18,166 nt of DNA. Source: an uncultured Campylobacter sp. (GTDB lineage Bacteria; Campylobacterota; Campylobacteria; Campylobacterales; Campylobacteraceae). Under the pieces are notes generated by a model, which saw nothing but the letters and a program-made list of their open reading frames with translations, did no database searches and had not been told where the DNA came from. Location of the stretch: NCBI RefSeq assembly GCF_938017775.1, contig NZ_CALIIU010000003.1, forward strand, positions 1-18,166, written 5' to 3'. This document shows, in pieces, positions 6,126 to 13,596 of the stretch; within the stretch, counting starts at the first letter, position 1; each line of letters begins with the position of its first letter. Made by a program: the position numbers and the translations under genes.

Positions 6126-7907
6126 TTAATCGAAATTTAGCGTGCCGTCTTGCGGCTTTTCTCCAGAGCTTTCACTATCTTTTTCCGGCTTTTGTAAATC
6201 TTGCTCTTGCGTAGAGACGCCTTCTTGCTCCACACCATCGGATTCGCAAATCTTTTGAACATCCTCGAAAGTTATGAACTCATAGACGAAAATTTGCTTT
6301 GAAATTTGATTTAGCTTATCCTGCATCGTGCGGATTATCTCGCTAACCTCGTCGTAGCAATCTTGCAAAATTTTATTCACGCTCTGCGCGCTAGGGGTAA
6401 AACTATCGCCCATCGCGAGCTCAAAAACCATCTTTTGCGCCAGCGCGATAGCCTGCTTTACGTCGCTAGCGGAATTTGAAAAAGCGTCGTTTTTATGAAT
6501 CTGTAGCGCCGCCATACCGCTTAAAAGCACTTTGATTTGATTTAAAATTTGCGTTTTGGATTCGATCTCGAAATCCTCGTTTAAAAATTTATCGTTTAAA
6601 AGTTCTATTTTTTCGAAATCAAACGAATACCAATACGCGCTAAGCGCCTTTGCGCCCTGATAGAACGCCTGGATCTCCTTTTCGTATTCGGTTAGAATTC
6701 TACTTTTTTGCACGCCGTAAAAGACCCTCATCCGCACGTTTTCAAAATCGCTAAGCTCAATCGTATCGCTGCCGCGCTTAAGAGCGTTGATCGCGGCTTC
6801 ATTTACCAGCGTCGCTACTCCCGCGCCGCTAAAGCCCACACAGAGGCGACTTACTTTGTTGATATTCGCGCTGCATCTTTTGCCCTCGAGGTAAATTTTT
6901 AAAATTTCGATGCGGTCTTTGTAGTTCGGAAGCCCGATAAAAACGCGCCTATCGAAGCGCCCCGAGCGCAATAGCGCGTCGTCGATCAAATTTATTTTGT
7001 TGGTTGCGCCGATTACCATCACGCCGCTGTTTTCCTCAAATCCATCCATCTCAGTCAGCAGCTGATTTAGCGTCGCTTCCCGCTCGTCGTTGCGCCCTAT
7101 ACCGCGCTTGCCGCCGACTGCATCAATCTCGTCGATAAAAATAATCGCGGGTGCACAGGATTTGGCTTTCGCAAACAGCTCGCGAACCCGCCTAGCGCCG
7201 ACGCCCACAAAGACCTCGGCGAAACTTGCGCCGCTTTGGTAAAAAAACGGCACGTCCGCCTCGCCCGCTACGGCTTTTGCAATTAGCGTTTTACCGACGC
7301 CGGGCTCGCCGATCATTAAAATTCCTTTCGGCAGCTTGATGCCGAAATTGCGATATTTTGCGGGATTTTTTAAAAAATCCACAATCTCTATGAGTTCGTC
7401 TTTAACCTCGCTGATGCCCGCGACGTCGCTAAATCTCACGTCGCTAACGCTTGGCGAAAGATCGCCGAGCTCGCCGCTTGCGCTAGCGCTCTGACGCGCG
7501 GCGCCGTCCATCCTGCGGCGTCTAGCCAAAACGGTTTCAAAATAATATACAAAGAGAAAAAATGCGAACGTAAAAATCACCAAAATCGCGCTGATACCGC
7601 CGCTTCCGCTATCCTCTTCCTTTGTAATCAAAGCGTGGTTGGAGAGCTCTTTTAAATTAACGATATCGGTTAAAATTTTATAGCGTTTGCCGTCGTAAAC
7701 AAAGCTTAACGTACCGTCCTCGATATGCGCGCGCTTGATCTGATCTGCGCGGACTAGCTCGCTAAATTCGCGCTCGGTGATGTATCGCGAATCGTCTTTA
7801 AAATAAACGATCAAGAGCAAAACGATAAGCAGCACTAAAAAAATCAGAATTATATTTAGCTTGCTCTTTTTGATTTTATGCAAAATTTCCATCAAATTTA
7901 ACCTCAT
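6126..7907 (-). CDS. FtsH-like membrane AAA+ ATPase with degenerate protease site
   Basis: 593 residues. Two membrane helices (about 17-36 and 105-125) enclose a short periplasmic FtsH_ext-like region. The AAA+ domain is intact: Walker A GEPGVGKT (200-207), pore motif FAEVFVGVGARRVRELF (229-245), Walker B IIFIDEID (255-262), and the second region of homology ending SGRFDRRV with Arg fingers near 317 and 320. In the C-terminal domain, however, active FtsH has HEAGH and this protein has YQGAK (416-420). Both zinc His and the catalytic Glu are lost, while a later Asp (482, SASDVKQA) remains. It should unfold or remodel membrane proteins but not cut them. It matches the position of C. jejuni Cj1005c, annotated as a membrane-bound ATPase. 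The C-terminal 40 residues are acidic and disordered. Start is ambiguous: ATG 7905-7907, or ATG 7890-7892 (GAGG upstream). It overlaps mtaB. Confidence 0.9.
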   Translation of the reverse strand: MRLNLMEILHKIKKSKLNIILIFLVLLIVLLLIVYFKDDSRYITEREFSELVRADQIKRAHIEDGTLSFVYDGKRYKILTDIVNLKELSNHALITKEEDSGSGGISAILVIFTFAFFLFVYYFETVLARRRRMDGAARQSASASGELGDLSPSVSDVRFSDVAGISEVKDELIEIVDFLKNPAKYRNFGIKLPKGILMIGEPGVGKTLIAKAVAGEADVPFFYQSGASFAEVFVGVGARRVRELFAKAKSCAPAIIFIDEIDAVGGKRGIGRNDEREATLNQLLTEMDGFEENSGVMVIGATNKINLIDDALLRSGRFDRRVFIGLPNYKDRIEILKIYLEGKRCSANINKVSRLCVGFSGAGVATLVNEAAINALKRGSDTIELSDFENVRMRVFYGVQKSRILTEYEKEIQAFYQGAKALSAYWYSFDFEKIELLNDKFLNEDFEIESKTQILNQIKVLLSGMAALQIHKNDAFSNSASDVKQAIALAQKMVFELAMGDSFTPSAQSVNKILQDCYDEVSEIIRTMQDKLNQISKQIFVYEFITFEDVQKICESDGVEQEGVSTQEQDLQKPEKDSESSGEKPQDGTLNFD

Positions 7908-9108
7908 AATCTCTTATCTCCATCCATTTTTTCGACAAATCCTCATCGCTTTTGATCCAAATTTTATCATAAAATTGATCATATCCTTCATAAAACTCTC
8001 CGTTTTTCCGCTCGATCAGCACATTTAACGGCACCTTGTGCGAAAGGCGAAATTTATAATTATTCAGCGCCGTTATGTTTTGCAGCATCTTCAGCCGCGC
8101 CTTAGCCGTTTTGCCGTCTATGCGGCCTTTTAGCGACGCCGAAGCGGTCCCTTGCCGCGGCGAAAAGATAAAGGCGTGCAGATGCGTGAGCGGAAATTTT
8201 TTGAAATTTTCTACCGCTTCGAGCCAAATTTCTTCGCTCTCGCCCGGGTGAGCTACGATAAAGTCCGTCCCCAGCGCAAACCCACGCTCCGCAAGCTCGC
8301 AAAAAAGCTCCAAATCCCTTAGCGCGGAATTTCGGCGGCGCATTATGCTAAGCATCTTTTGCGAAGTGTGCTGAAGCGCGATATGCAGATGCCGCTCCAG
8401 CCACGGCTCGGATAGAATTTCGCGAAAGCTCTCATCGATCTGCGAGGGCTCGATGCTGCCTAAGCGGATACGGCGAATTCCGCGGATCGCGCCCAGCTTT
8501 TGAAGCAGCGCGCCGAGGCTCGTGCCTGCGGCTTTGCCGTAGCTTCCGATATTGGTGCCGGTTAGCACGATCTCGCTAAAGCCGTTTGCGGCAAGGCTTT
8601 CCGCCTCTTTTAAGATCGCGTCTTCAGAGCTGCTGCGCGAGCGGCCGCGCACCGAGGGGATTATGCAGTAGCTGCAGTTAAAATCGCACCCCTCCTGAAT
8701 TTTAATAAAGGCCTTGGTGTGATCCTCGTAGTCGCTTACCAGGTTTTTTTCGACGCCGTCAAGACCTCCGATATCGTAAAATTTTGACTCCGAGCCCAAA
8801 AACTCGTCGATCTTTTCCTTTTGCGACATCCCAAACACGCCGAAGACCGCGCCGTTTTTATACAGCTCCTCACCGCGCGAAACCGCGCCGCAGCCGGTTA
8901 GCAATATCTTTTTACCGAGGCGGTTCATCTTATTGACGTAGTTCCGCACGTCTGCGTCGGCGCCGTTCGTAACGGTGCAGGAGTTTATCACGACGACATC
9001 CGCGCCCTGCTCGTCGTGCGTGATCTCGCCCGATTTGAGGTTGCTTTTGATAAGCTGCGTGTCGTATATATTTGTGCGACACCCGAACGTTTTAAAATAA
9101 ATTTTCAA
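7876..9108 (-). CDS. mtaB: tRNA t6A37 methylthiotransferase MtaB (MiaB-like radical SAM)
   Basis: 410 residues. The MiaB/MtaB/RimO layout is complete. The N-terminal domain has three Fe-S cysteines in conserved contexts: Cys10 (TFGCRTN), Cys44 (NSCTVTN) and Cys73 (LTGCGAV). The radical SAM motif CDFNCSYC supplies Cys141, Cys145 and Cys148, followed by IPSVRGRSRS. A TIM-barrel and a short TRAM-like C-terminus follow. The FGCRTN start and PSVRGRSRS favour MtaB, which converts t6A to ms2t6A at tRNA position 37, over MiaB or RimO. The gene corresponds in order to Cj1006c of C. jejuni. It overlaps the mscS-type gene by four bases and the FtsH-like gene by up to 32 bases, indicating one transcript with coupled translation. 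Confidence 0.9.
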   Translation of the reverse strand: MKIYFKTFGCRTNIYDTQLIKSNLKSGEITHDEQGADVVVINSCTVTNGADADVRNYVNKMNRLGKKILLTGCGAVSRGEELYKNGAVFGVFGMSQKEKIDEFLGSESKFYDIGGLDGVEKNLVSDYEDHTKAFIKIQEGCDFNCSYCIIPSVRGRSRSSSEDAILKEAESLAANGFSEIVLTGTNIGSYGKAAGTSLGALLQKLGAIRGIRRIRLGSIEPSQIDESFREILSEPWLERHLHIALQHTSQKMLSIMRRRNSALRDLELFCELAERGFALGTDFIVAHPGESEEIWLEAVENFKKFPLTHLHAFIFSPRQGTASASLKGRIDGKTAKARLKMLQNITALNNYKFRLSHKVPLNVLIERKNGEFYEGYDQFYDKIWIKSDEDLSKKWMEIRDYEVKFDGNFA

Positions 9109-10814
9109 ATTTCGCTCCCGGATCCGCTTCCTGTGGCAAAGCCCGCACCCTGCGCCGCTGCGTTTAAATTTTGTGAGCCTTGCTGCTCGGAGCCGAGATC
9201 TTGCGCCGCAAAATTTCCGCCCGCAGCCGCATAATTTTTACCGTTAAAAAGCGTGTAAGCAGGATAGGCGATCTTGATATCGGGCTCGCTTCTTAGCGCA
9301 TCTAAAATTTCAGCCGAGATGTTGCTGCGAAGCCCGAGCGTCGCGTAAGAGTTCGTCATATACCAAACCGAAATTTCAATGCCGTATGGCTCAAAAAAGC
9401 TGAAAATTCTAGGCTCGACGTTTGGATTTTTAATGCTGTATTGCGAGCGAAGCTTGCCCATCTGCTTTTTGGCGATGTCGGTGTAGCCCTTGGAATACTT
9501 CCGCACGATGTTTTTTATAAGATACATCGCCTTTTTATGGTTGCTATCAAATGTTAAAAGTATGCTGATGCCGTCCCAGACCGTCTTAAGCCCGCTGTGG
9601 GTGTAGTTTGAGATAAGATCGGTAAAAATATAATTATTCGGTATGAAAATTACCCTGCCCGCGCGTTTATTTTCTCTCCACGTAGTCATAGTAACGTCCT
9701 CAAAAATAGTCATCCTAAGCACCGAAATATCGATGATATCGCCTACGTAGGTCTCGCCGTTTTTATGCACCCTGATGCGATCACCCACGCGAAAGCTGCC
9801 GCCAAGCACGATCGTAAGCCAGCCTAAGGAGCTCATAAACATATCTTTCATCGCGATCGCAAGACCTGCCGAGGCAAAGCCCAGAACCGTCACGAAATGC
9901 GTCATATTCTCGATGTAAGAAAAGAGCAGTATCAGCGCAATCAGCGTGAAATTTAAAACATTGATAGCTTTATTTACGATGTAGAAATTCTCGTCGTTTT
10001 TGATATATTTTTTCGCCACTACCTTGCAGAAAAGCGACAGCGCGATGACTACGAGTATCCATACGGCGATGTTTCCCGCACGCTTGATCTGCGCTTTTAT
10101 ATCGGCGGTCTGCACGGCGATTTGAGAGTTGATCTTTTTTTCGTAAACGTCGTACGTAGTCTGCGCGATCTCGTACGCGGAGCTAAACTCGCTAAGCTCG
10201 TAATCTAAGCTTTTAAGCTCCGCCACAGCGCTTGCGTCCGCATCGATCTGCATCAAACGCTCATATAGCGCCCTTTTTGCTTCAAGTTTATCGATTAAAG
10301 CTTTGATATTTTCGATAGCATTTTTCTGCTCCATCTTTTGAGCTTGCAAATTTCTAATCGTAGAAAAACCGGAAATTATCGAAAAAGGATTTGTAATGCG
10401 CGCAGGCTCGGGAGTTTCAGGCATCGCGATGATATCTAAAAACGGGGATTTTTCATACTCTTTTAGCAGTATGAGCTGCTCTTTTACGGCGCGAAGTCTT
10501 TTTTGAATCTCTGCGATCTTATCGGTGCCGGCGTTCTTTTTTAGCTCCGCTTCGAGCTGGCTGGATTGCTTTTGTAAATTTTGATAGCCGATGAAATTTG
10601 AAAAGCGCGAGATCCAGATATTATTTTTGATCTCATCGTCAATAACACGGATCTGATCTTTTAGCGACGCGGATAGCTTGGAATTTTCATCTTTCTTCTC
10701 ACTAGCGGCAGAGCTAGCGTTAGATTCTAAGCGCGTATGCGCGGCGGAGAGCGTAGAATTTGCCTCGCAAAATGCAAGATTAAAAATCAAAAAAATAGCC
10801 GCAAGCGCTCTCAT
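9105..10814 (-). CDS. MscS-family mechanosensitive channel with long periplasmic domain
   Basis: 569 residues. A signal peptide (about 1-18) leads into a long helical, probably coiled-coil periplasmic region (45-235). Three membrane helices follow (about 247-266, 283-301, 307-325). The pore helix carries the MscS pattern LGFASAGLAIAMKD (311-324), and the beta domain has GSFRVGDRIRV (339-349). The MscS C-terminal vestibule runs to about 525, and the last 40 residues are a Gly/Ala/Gln/Ser-rich tail not expected in MscS. The architecture is closer to the larger MscK-type or Cj1007c-type channels than to E. coli MscS. It should release osmolytes on hypo-osmotic shock. It overlaps aroB and mtaB by four bases each, so it sits in the middle of the operon. 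Confidence 0.9.
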   Translation of the reverse strand: MRALAAIFLIFNLAFCEANSTLSAAHTRLESNASSAASEKKDENSKLSASLKDQIRVIDDEIKNNIWISRFSNFIGYQNLQKQSSQLEAELKKNAGTDKIAEIQKRLRAVKEQLILLKEYEKSPFLDIIAMPETPEPARITNPFSIISGFSTIRNLQAQKMEQKNAIENIKALIDKLEAKRALYERLMQIDADASAVAELKSLDYELSEFSSAYEIAQTTYDVYEKKINSQIAVQTADIKAQIKRAGNIAVWILVVIALSLFCKVVAKKYIKNDENFYIVNKAINVLNFTLIALILLFSYIENMTHFVTVLGFASAGLAIAMKDMFMSSLGWLTIVLGGSFRVGDRIRVHKNGETYVGDIIDISVLRMTIFEDVTMTTWRENKRAGRVIFIPNNYIFTDLISNYTHSGLKTVWDGISILLTFDSNHKKAMYLIKNIVRKYSKGYTDIAKKQMGKLRSQYSIKNPNVEPRIFSFFEPYGIEISVWYMTNSYATLGLRSNISAEILDALRSEPDIKIAYPAYTLFNGKNYAAAGGNFAAQDLGSEQQGSQNLNAAAQGAGFATGSGSGSEI

Positions 10815-11842
10815 TCAAACTCTTTCAGCGCTGCGATTACTTCATCTTTTGCGATCTCTTTGGAAGTGTAGAATTTACCGATGCCGTCGGGCAGGATAAA
10901 TTTTATCTTGCCGTTTTCACTCTTTTTATCGAGAAAAAACAGCTCGTAGAATTCTGCCGCATCCTCTACGTGAAATTTTATCGGAAGCGCGAATTTTTGA
11001 AGCACTTTACGGATCTGCTCCTCCTGTTCGCCGCTTAGTTTACCGAGACGCCGCGCCAAAGCGTTTGCCATCGCCATACCGACCGCTACAGCCTCGCCGT
11101 GCAAAAATTTTTTATAATCAGTAATTTTTTCGATAGCGTGAGCGAAGGTGTGCCCGTAGTTTAACACCGCACGCACGCCGCTTTCGCGCTCGTCTCGCTC
11201 TACGACGTTTGCTTTAATCTCCACGCAACGAGCGATTACGTGCGAAATTTCACCGGCGTTTTTCAGATCGTGCGTCTCGAAAAATTTAAATAGCTCAGCA
11301 TCAAAGCATACCGCCATCTTTACGGCCTCTGCTACGCCTGCGGCAAACTCTCGCGCAGGAAGAGTAGATAAAAATTTGCTCTCGCAATAAACCGCGCGCG
11401 GCTGATAAAAGGAGCCGATTAAATTTTTGCCGAAGCGATTATTCACGCCCGTCTTGCCGCCGACGCTTGCATCCACTTGCGCTAGCAAGGTCGTCGGAAT
11501 ATTGATAAAATCGATGCCACGCTCATAAATGCTCGCGCAAAAGCCCGTTATATCGCTAATGACACCACCGCCAAGGGCGATGAGCGTGCTTTTGCGATCA
11601 AGCTTGGAACTAAAAAGCTGCTCTAAAATTTGCTCCACGCTCGCGGTATTTTTATACTCCTCGCCGTCTGGGATCGTGATGATAAATTTTTGCTCGCATT
11701 TCAACCGCTGCAATAAAAAATCAAGCCACAGCCCGCCTACTTTGGGATTTGTGATGATCGCTACCTTGCCTTTGAGCTTGATCTCTTGCAATTCGTCGAT
11801 AAAAACGCTGTATTTTTTACCTAAATTAAGATCGATTTTCAT
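10811..11842 (-). CDS. aroB: 3-dehydroquinate synthase AroB
   Basis: 343 residues, normal for AroB. It catalyses step two of the shikimate pathway, DAHP to 3-dehydroquinate, using NAD and a divalent metal in the cytoplasm. NAD-binding GGGVISD (91-97) and PTTLLAQVDASVGGKTGVN (116-134) are intact. The likely metal ligands are Glu172 (AEAVK), His231 (NYGHTFAHAIE) and His248 (HGEAVAVGM). ATG at 11840-11842 is preceded by AAAGG. It is the first gene of the aroB - mscS - mtaB - ftsH-like - mogA run, overlapping mscS by four bases. A TACAAT candidate -10 lies 25 bases upstream. Order corresponds to Cj1008c. Confidence 0.95.
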   Translation of the reverse strand: MKIDLNLGKKYSVFIDELQEIKLKGKVAIITNPKVGGLWLDFLLQRLKCEQKFIITIPDGEEYKNTASVEQILEQLFSSKLDRKSTLIALGGGVISDITGFCASIYERGIDFINIPTTLLAQVDASVGGKTGVNNRFGKNLIGSFYQPRAVYCESKFLSTLPAREFAAGVAEAVKMAVCFDAELFKFFETHDLKNAGEISHVIARCVEIKANVVERDERESGVRAVLNYGHTFAHAIEKITDYKKFLHGEAVAVGMAMANALARRLGKLSGEQEEQIRKVLQKFALPIKFHVEDAAEFYELFFLDKKSENGKIKFILPDGIGKFYTSKEIAKDEVIAALKEFE

Positions 11843-11866
11843 ACGCTAGCCTTTGATTTTTGGGTA

Positions 11867-11872
11867 ATTGTA
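11867..11872 (-). promoter_or_regulatory. Candidate -10 element (TACAAT) upstream of aroB
   Basis: In the 43-base gap before aroB, the minus strand reads TGTTACAAT, a good extended -10 match, 25 bases upstream of the ATG. The gap separates aroB from the upstream RCK_C gene on the same strand, so this could start the five-gene operon. Campylobacter promoters rely mainly on the -10, so no -35 is expected. Confidence 0.4.
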
Positions 11873-11885
11873 ACATAAATTTCGA

Positions 11886-13304
11886 TTACTTTTCATACCC
11901 GTAATCGCCGGGGATAAAAATTTGATGATTTTTGCCGAGCTTAAAATACATCTGATCCAAATCCTGATTGAAAATAGATGTGAGCTTGCGCGCCAAAATT
12001 CTATCATTAAATGGCACGAACTGCAGCAGATCTCGCTCGCTGCCTAGCGCTAAAATCGGATTTTGTCGCTCGCAAGGAATCACGAATAAACTTTGCTTAA
12101 AAAGCTTCGATAAGCTCACGTAGCTTTGCGCAAACTCGCCTTTTTCACTCTCGCCGAAAAGATACAAATACACGTCTAGCCCTAGCTGCGAGCTTATGTC
12201 AAAGACGATACTTGATTCCTCGCGAAGCCGCTCGCCGGCACTTAGCACGACACTTTTACGCACATCTTTTAGCTCGCCCTCTCCAAGGCTTAGCACGGGG
12301 ATTTCAAGCGCTTTAAGTGCTGCTTTTTTCGCCTCGAAAACTCCGCTTGAGCAAACTACCAAGCCTGCTTTATTTTCGCTCACGTCGCGCTTTAAATTTA
12401 GCTCGCCCGAGTAATCGATGAGAATTTCAAATTTATCCCGCTCACACAGCGCTTTAAGCTCGCTAAAAGTGTCGTTTAGCAAAGGATTTAAAATTCGCAG
12501 ATAAATTTTATGATTTCTAATATGCAAATCCAAAAACTCAAGCGCTCTAACCGTCCTAGCTATCTCGTCGTCGCTCATTTTTTTCATATCAATTAGCGCG
12601 AAAATATTTAGCCCAAATGGCGATGGAAATTGCCCGCTTTGCTTTTTTACTTCAGCAAACACCGCTCGCAGCGCACTAGGCTCACCCACGACTAAGATCG
12701 TATCATTCGGATATATCCGCGAGCCGGGTGTCGTTACGATGTAATTGTTGTGGCGGTAGATCATCGGAATTTGATATTTGGCATTAGAAAGCGTACTGAT
12801 TTTTTTATACGCAAACGAGCTTCCTACGGGCACTTTTACCTCCATTATCTCTCCGCGTCCAAGCCCGATGTTATCAGCAAAAACGGGGCTATCGGGCAAG
12901 AAGCCAATGAAACGCGAGGAATTTAGCGCGAGGGTATTTACGATTTTTACGTGAGCTTCATTTTTATTCTCGCGCAAAAGTCCCCAAAAATCGGCCACGT
13001 AAAGCTCTAAATCCGGAGCGAGCGTCTTTAAATTTTCAAGCGTTACTTTAGTGTCAAATTCATCATCCATTATCATTATGCAGCGATCAAATTCCTTTTC
13101 TGCTAGCACCACGCGCAACCGCTCAATGCTCGTAGGATCGAAAATTTCGACCGAAAAATTTGACTCGTTTTCAAGCTCTGAGGGCACGGCATCCATATTT
13201 TTAGCTATGACGCGATACGATCTGATGACATCTTTGATTTTACAAACTTTGGATAAAAAATGGCGTGCAAACTTTCCGCTTGCGATGATTAAAACTTGTT
13301 TCAT
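11886..13304 (-). CDS. TrkA-like protein with RCK_C domain (COG3400-type)
   Basis: 472 residues. The N-terminus (1-100) is Rossmann-like (KQVLIIASGKFARHF), with a degenerate glycine motif compared with the GxGxxG of TrkA. An RCK_C (TrkA_C) domain follows at about 152-220: MEVKVPVGSSFAYKKIS, a central region ending TTPGSRIYPNDTILVVGEP. The C-terminal 250 residues lack a family I recognise and may hold a second degenerate Rossmann-like domain. No membrane helix is obvious, so it is probably a soluble regulatory protein, perhaps for a potassium channel or transporter. I recall such proteins as COG3400 in epsilonproteobacteria. ATG at 13302-13304 has GGAG at good spacing. A perfect TATAAT lies 28 bases upstream. 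It precedes aroB by 43 bases on the same strand. Confidence 0.8.
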   Translation of the reverse strand: MKQVLIIASGKFARHFLSKVCKIKDVIRSYRVIAKNMDAVPSELENESNFSVEIFDPTSIERLRVVLAEKEFDRCIMIMDDEFDTKVTLENLKTLAPDLELYVADFWGLLRENKNEAHVKIVNTLALNSSRFIGFLPDSPVFADNIGLGRGEIMEVKVPVGSSFAYKKISTLSNAKYQIPMIYRHNNYIVTTPGSRIYPNDTILVVGEPSALRAVFAEVKKQSGQFPSPFGLNIFALIDMKKMSDDEIARTVRALEFLDLHIRNHKIYLRILNPLLNDTFSELKALCERDKFEILIDYSGELNLKRDVSENKAGLVVCSSGVFEAKKAALKALEIPVLSLGEGELKDVRKSVVLSAGERLREESSIVFDISSQLGLDVYLYLFGESEKGEFAQSYVSLSKLFKQSLFVIPCERQNPILALGSERDLLQFVPFNDRILARKLTSIFNQDLDQMYFKLGKNHQIFIPGDYGYEK

Positions 13305-13331
13305 TGCTCTCCGTTTCGTGGTTTTGCAAAG

Positions 13332-13337
13332 ATTATA
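13332..13337 (-). promoter_or_regulatory. Perfect TATAAT -10 element upstream of the RCK_C gene
   Basis: The minus strand reads GGTTATAATC with a T-rich run (GTTTTTGG) just upstream, a typical Campylobacter sigma-70 promoter pattern. The distance of about 28 bases to the ATG and the GGAG ribosome binding site between them make it the most convincing promoter in the window. Confidence 0.5.
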
Positions 13338-13540
13338 ACCAAAAACGGCTAAATTTTAAACCGCGCGTAGATAAATTTTGTGAGCAAGCTAAGGCGCGGC
13401 GACTTAAAAATTTAAAGATCGAAATTTTAAAATCAATGTTTAAAATTCCAAAATCCGAGGCTTAAATTTTAAAATGAATTAAAACAAGCCTCGTTCAATT
13501 TAATCTCGCCGCTTAGAGCGATAAAATTTCATAAATTTAA

Positions 13541-13569
13541 AAGCGGCGCCATAATCATTCGCGCCGCTT
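13541..13569 (-). terminator. Rho-independent terminator after the TonB receptor gene
   Basis: AAGCGGCGC (13541-13549) and GCGCCGCTT (13561-13569) form a perfect nine-bp GC-rich stem with an 11-base loop. It lies 27 bases after the receptor stop codon. On the minus strand it is followed by TTTAAATTTATG, an imperfect U-tract. This is the strongest terminator-like hairpin in the window. Confidence 0.7.
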
Positions 13570-13596
13570 AAGCAAAAATTTTAAACTCGCTAGATT

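Larger units (their letters stand above)
13305..13596. other. AT-rich intergenic region with inverted repeats
   Basis: This 292-bp gap between the TonB receptor stop and the RCK_C gene holds no convincing ORF. It contains the receptor terminator (13541-13569). It also holds a second long-loop inverted repeat, CGAGGCTT at 13456-13463 with AAGCCTCG at 13486-13493, and many AAATTT/TTTAAA runs. Within the terminator region, the arm at 13561-13569 (containing CCGCTT) could alternatively pair within a larger structure, since another CCGCTT lies at 13509-13514. Alternative folding is possible but not shown. Confidence 0.5.
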
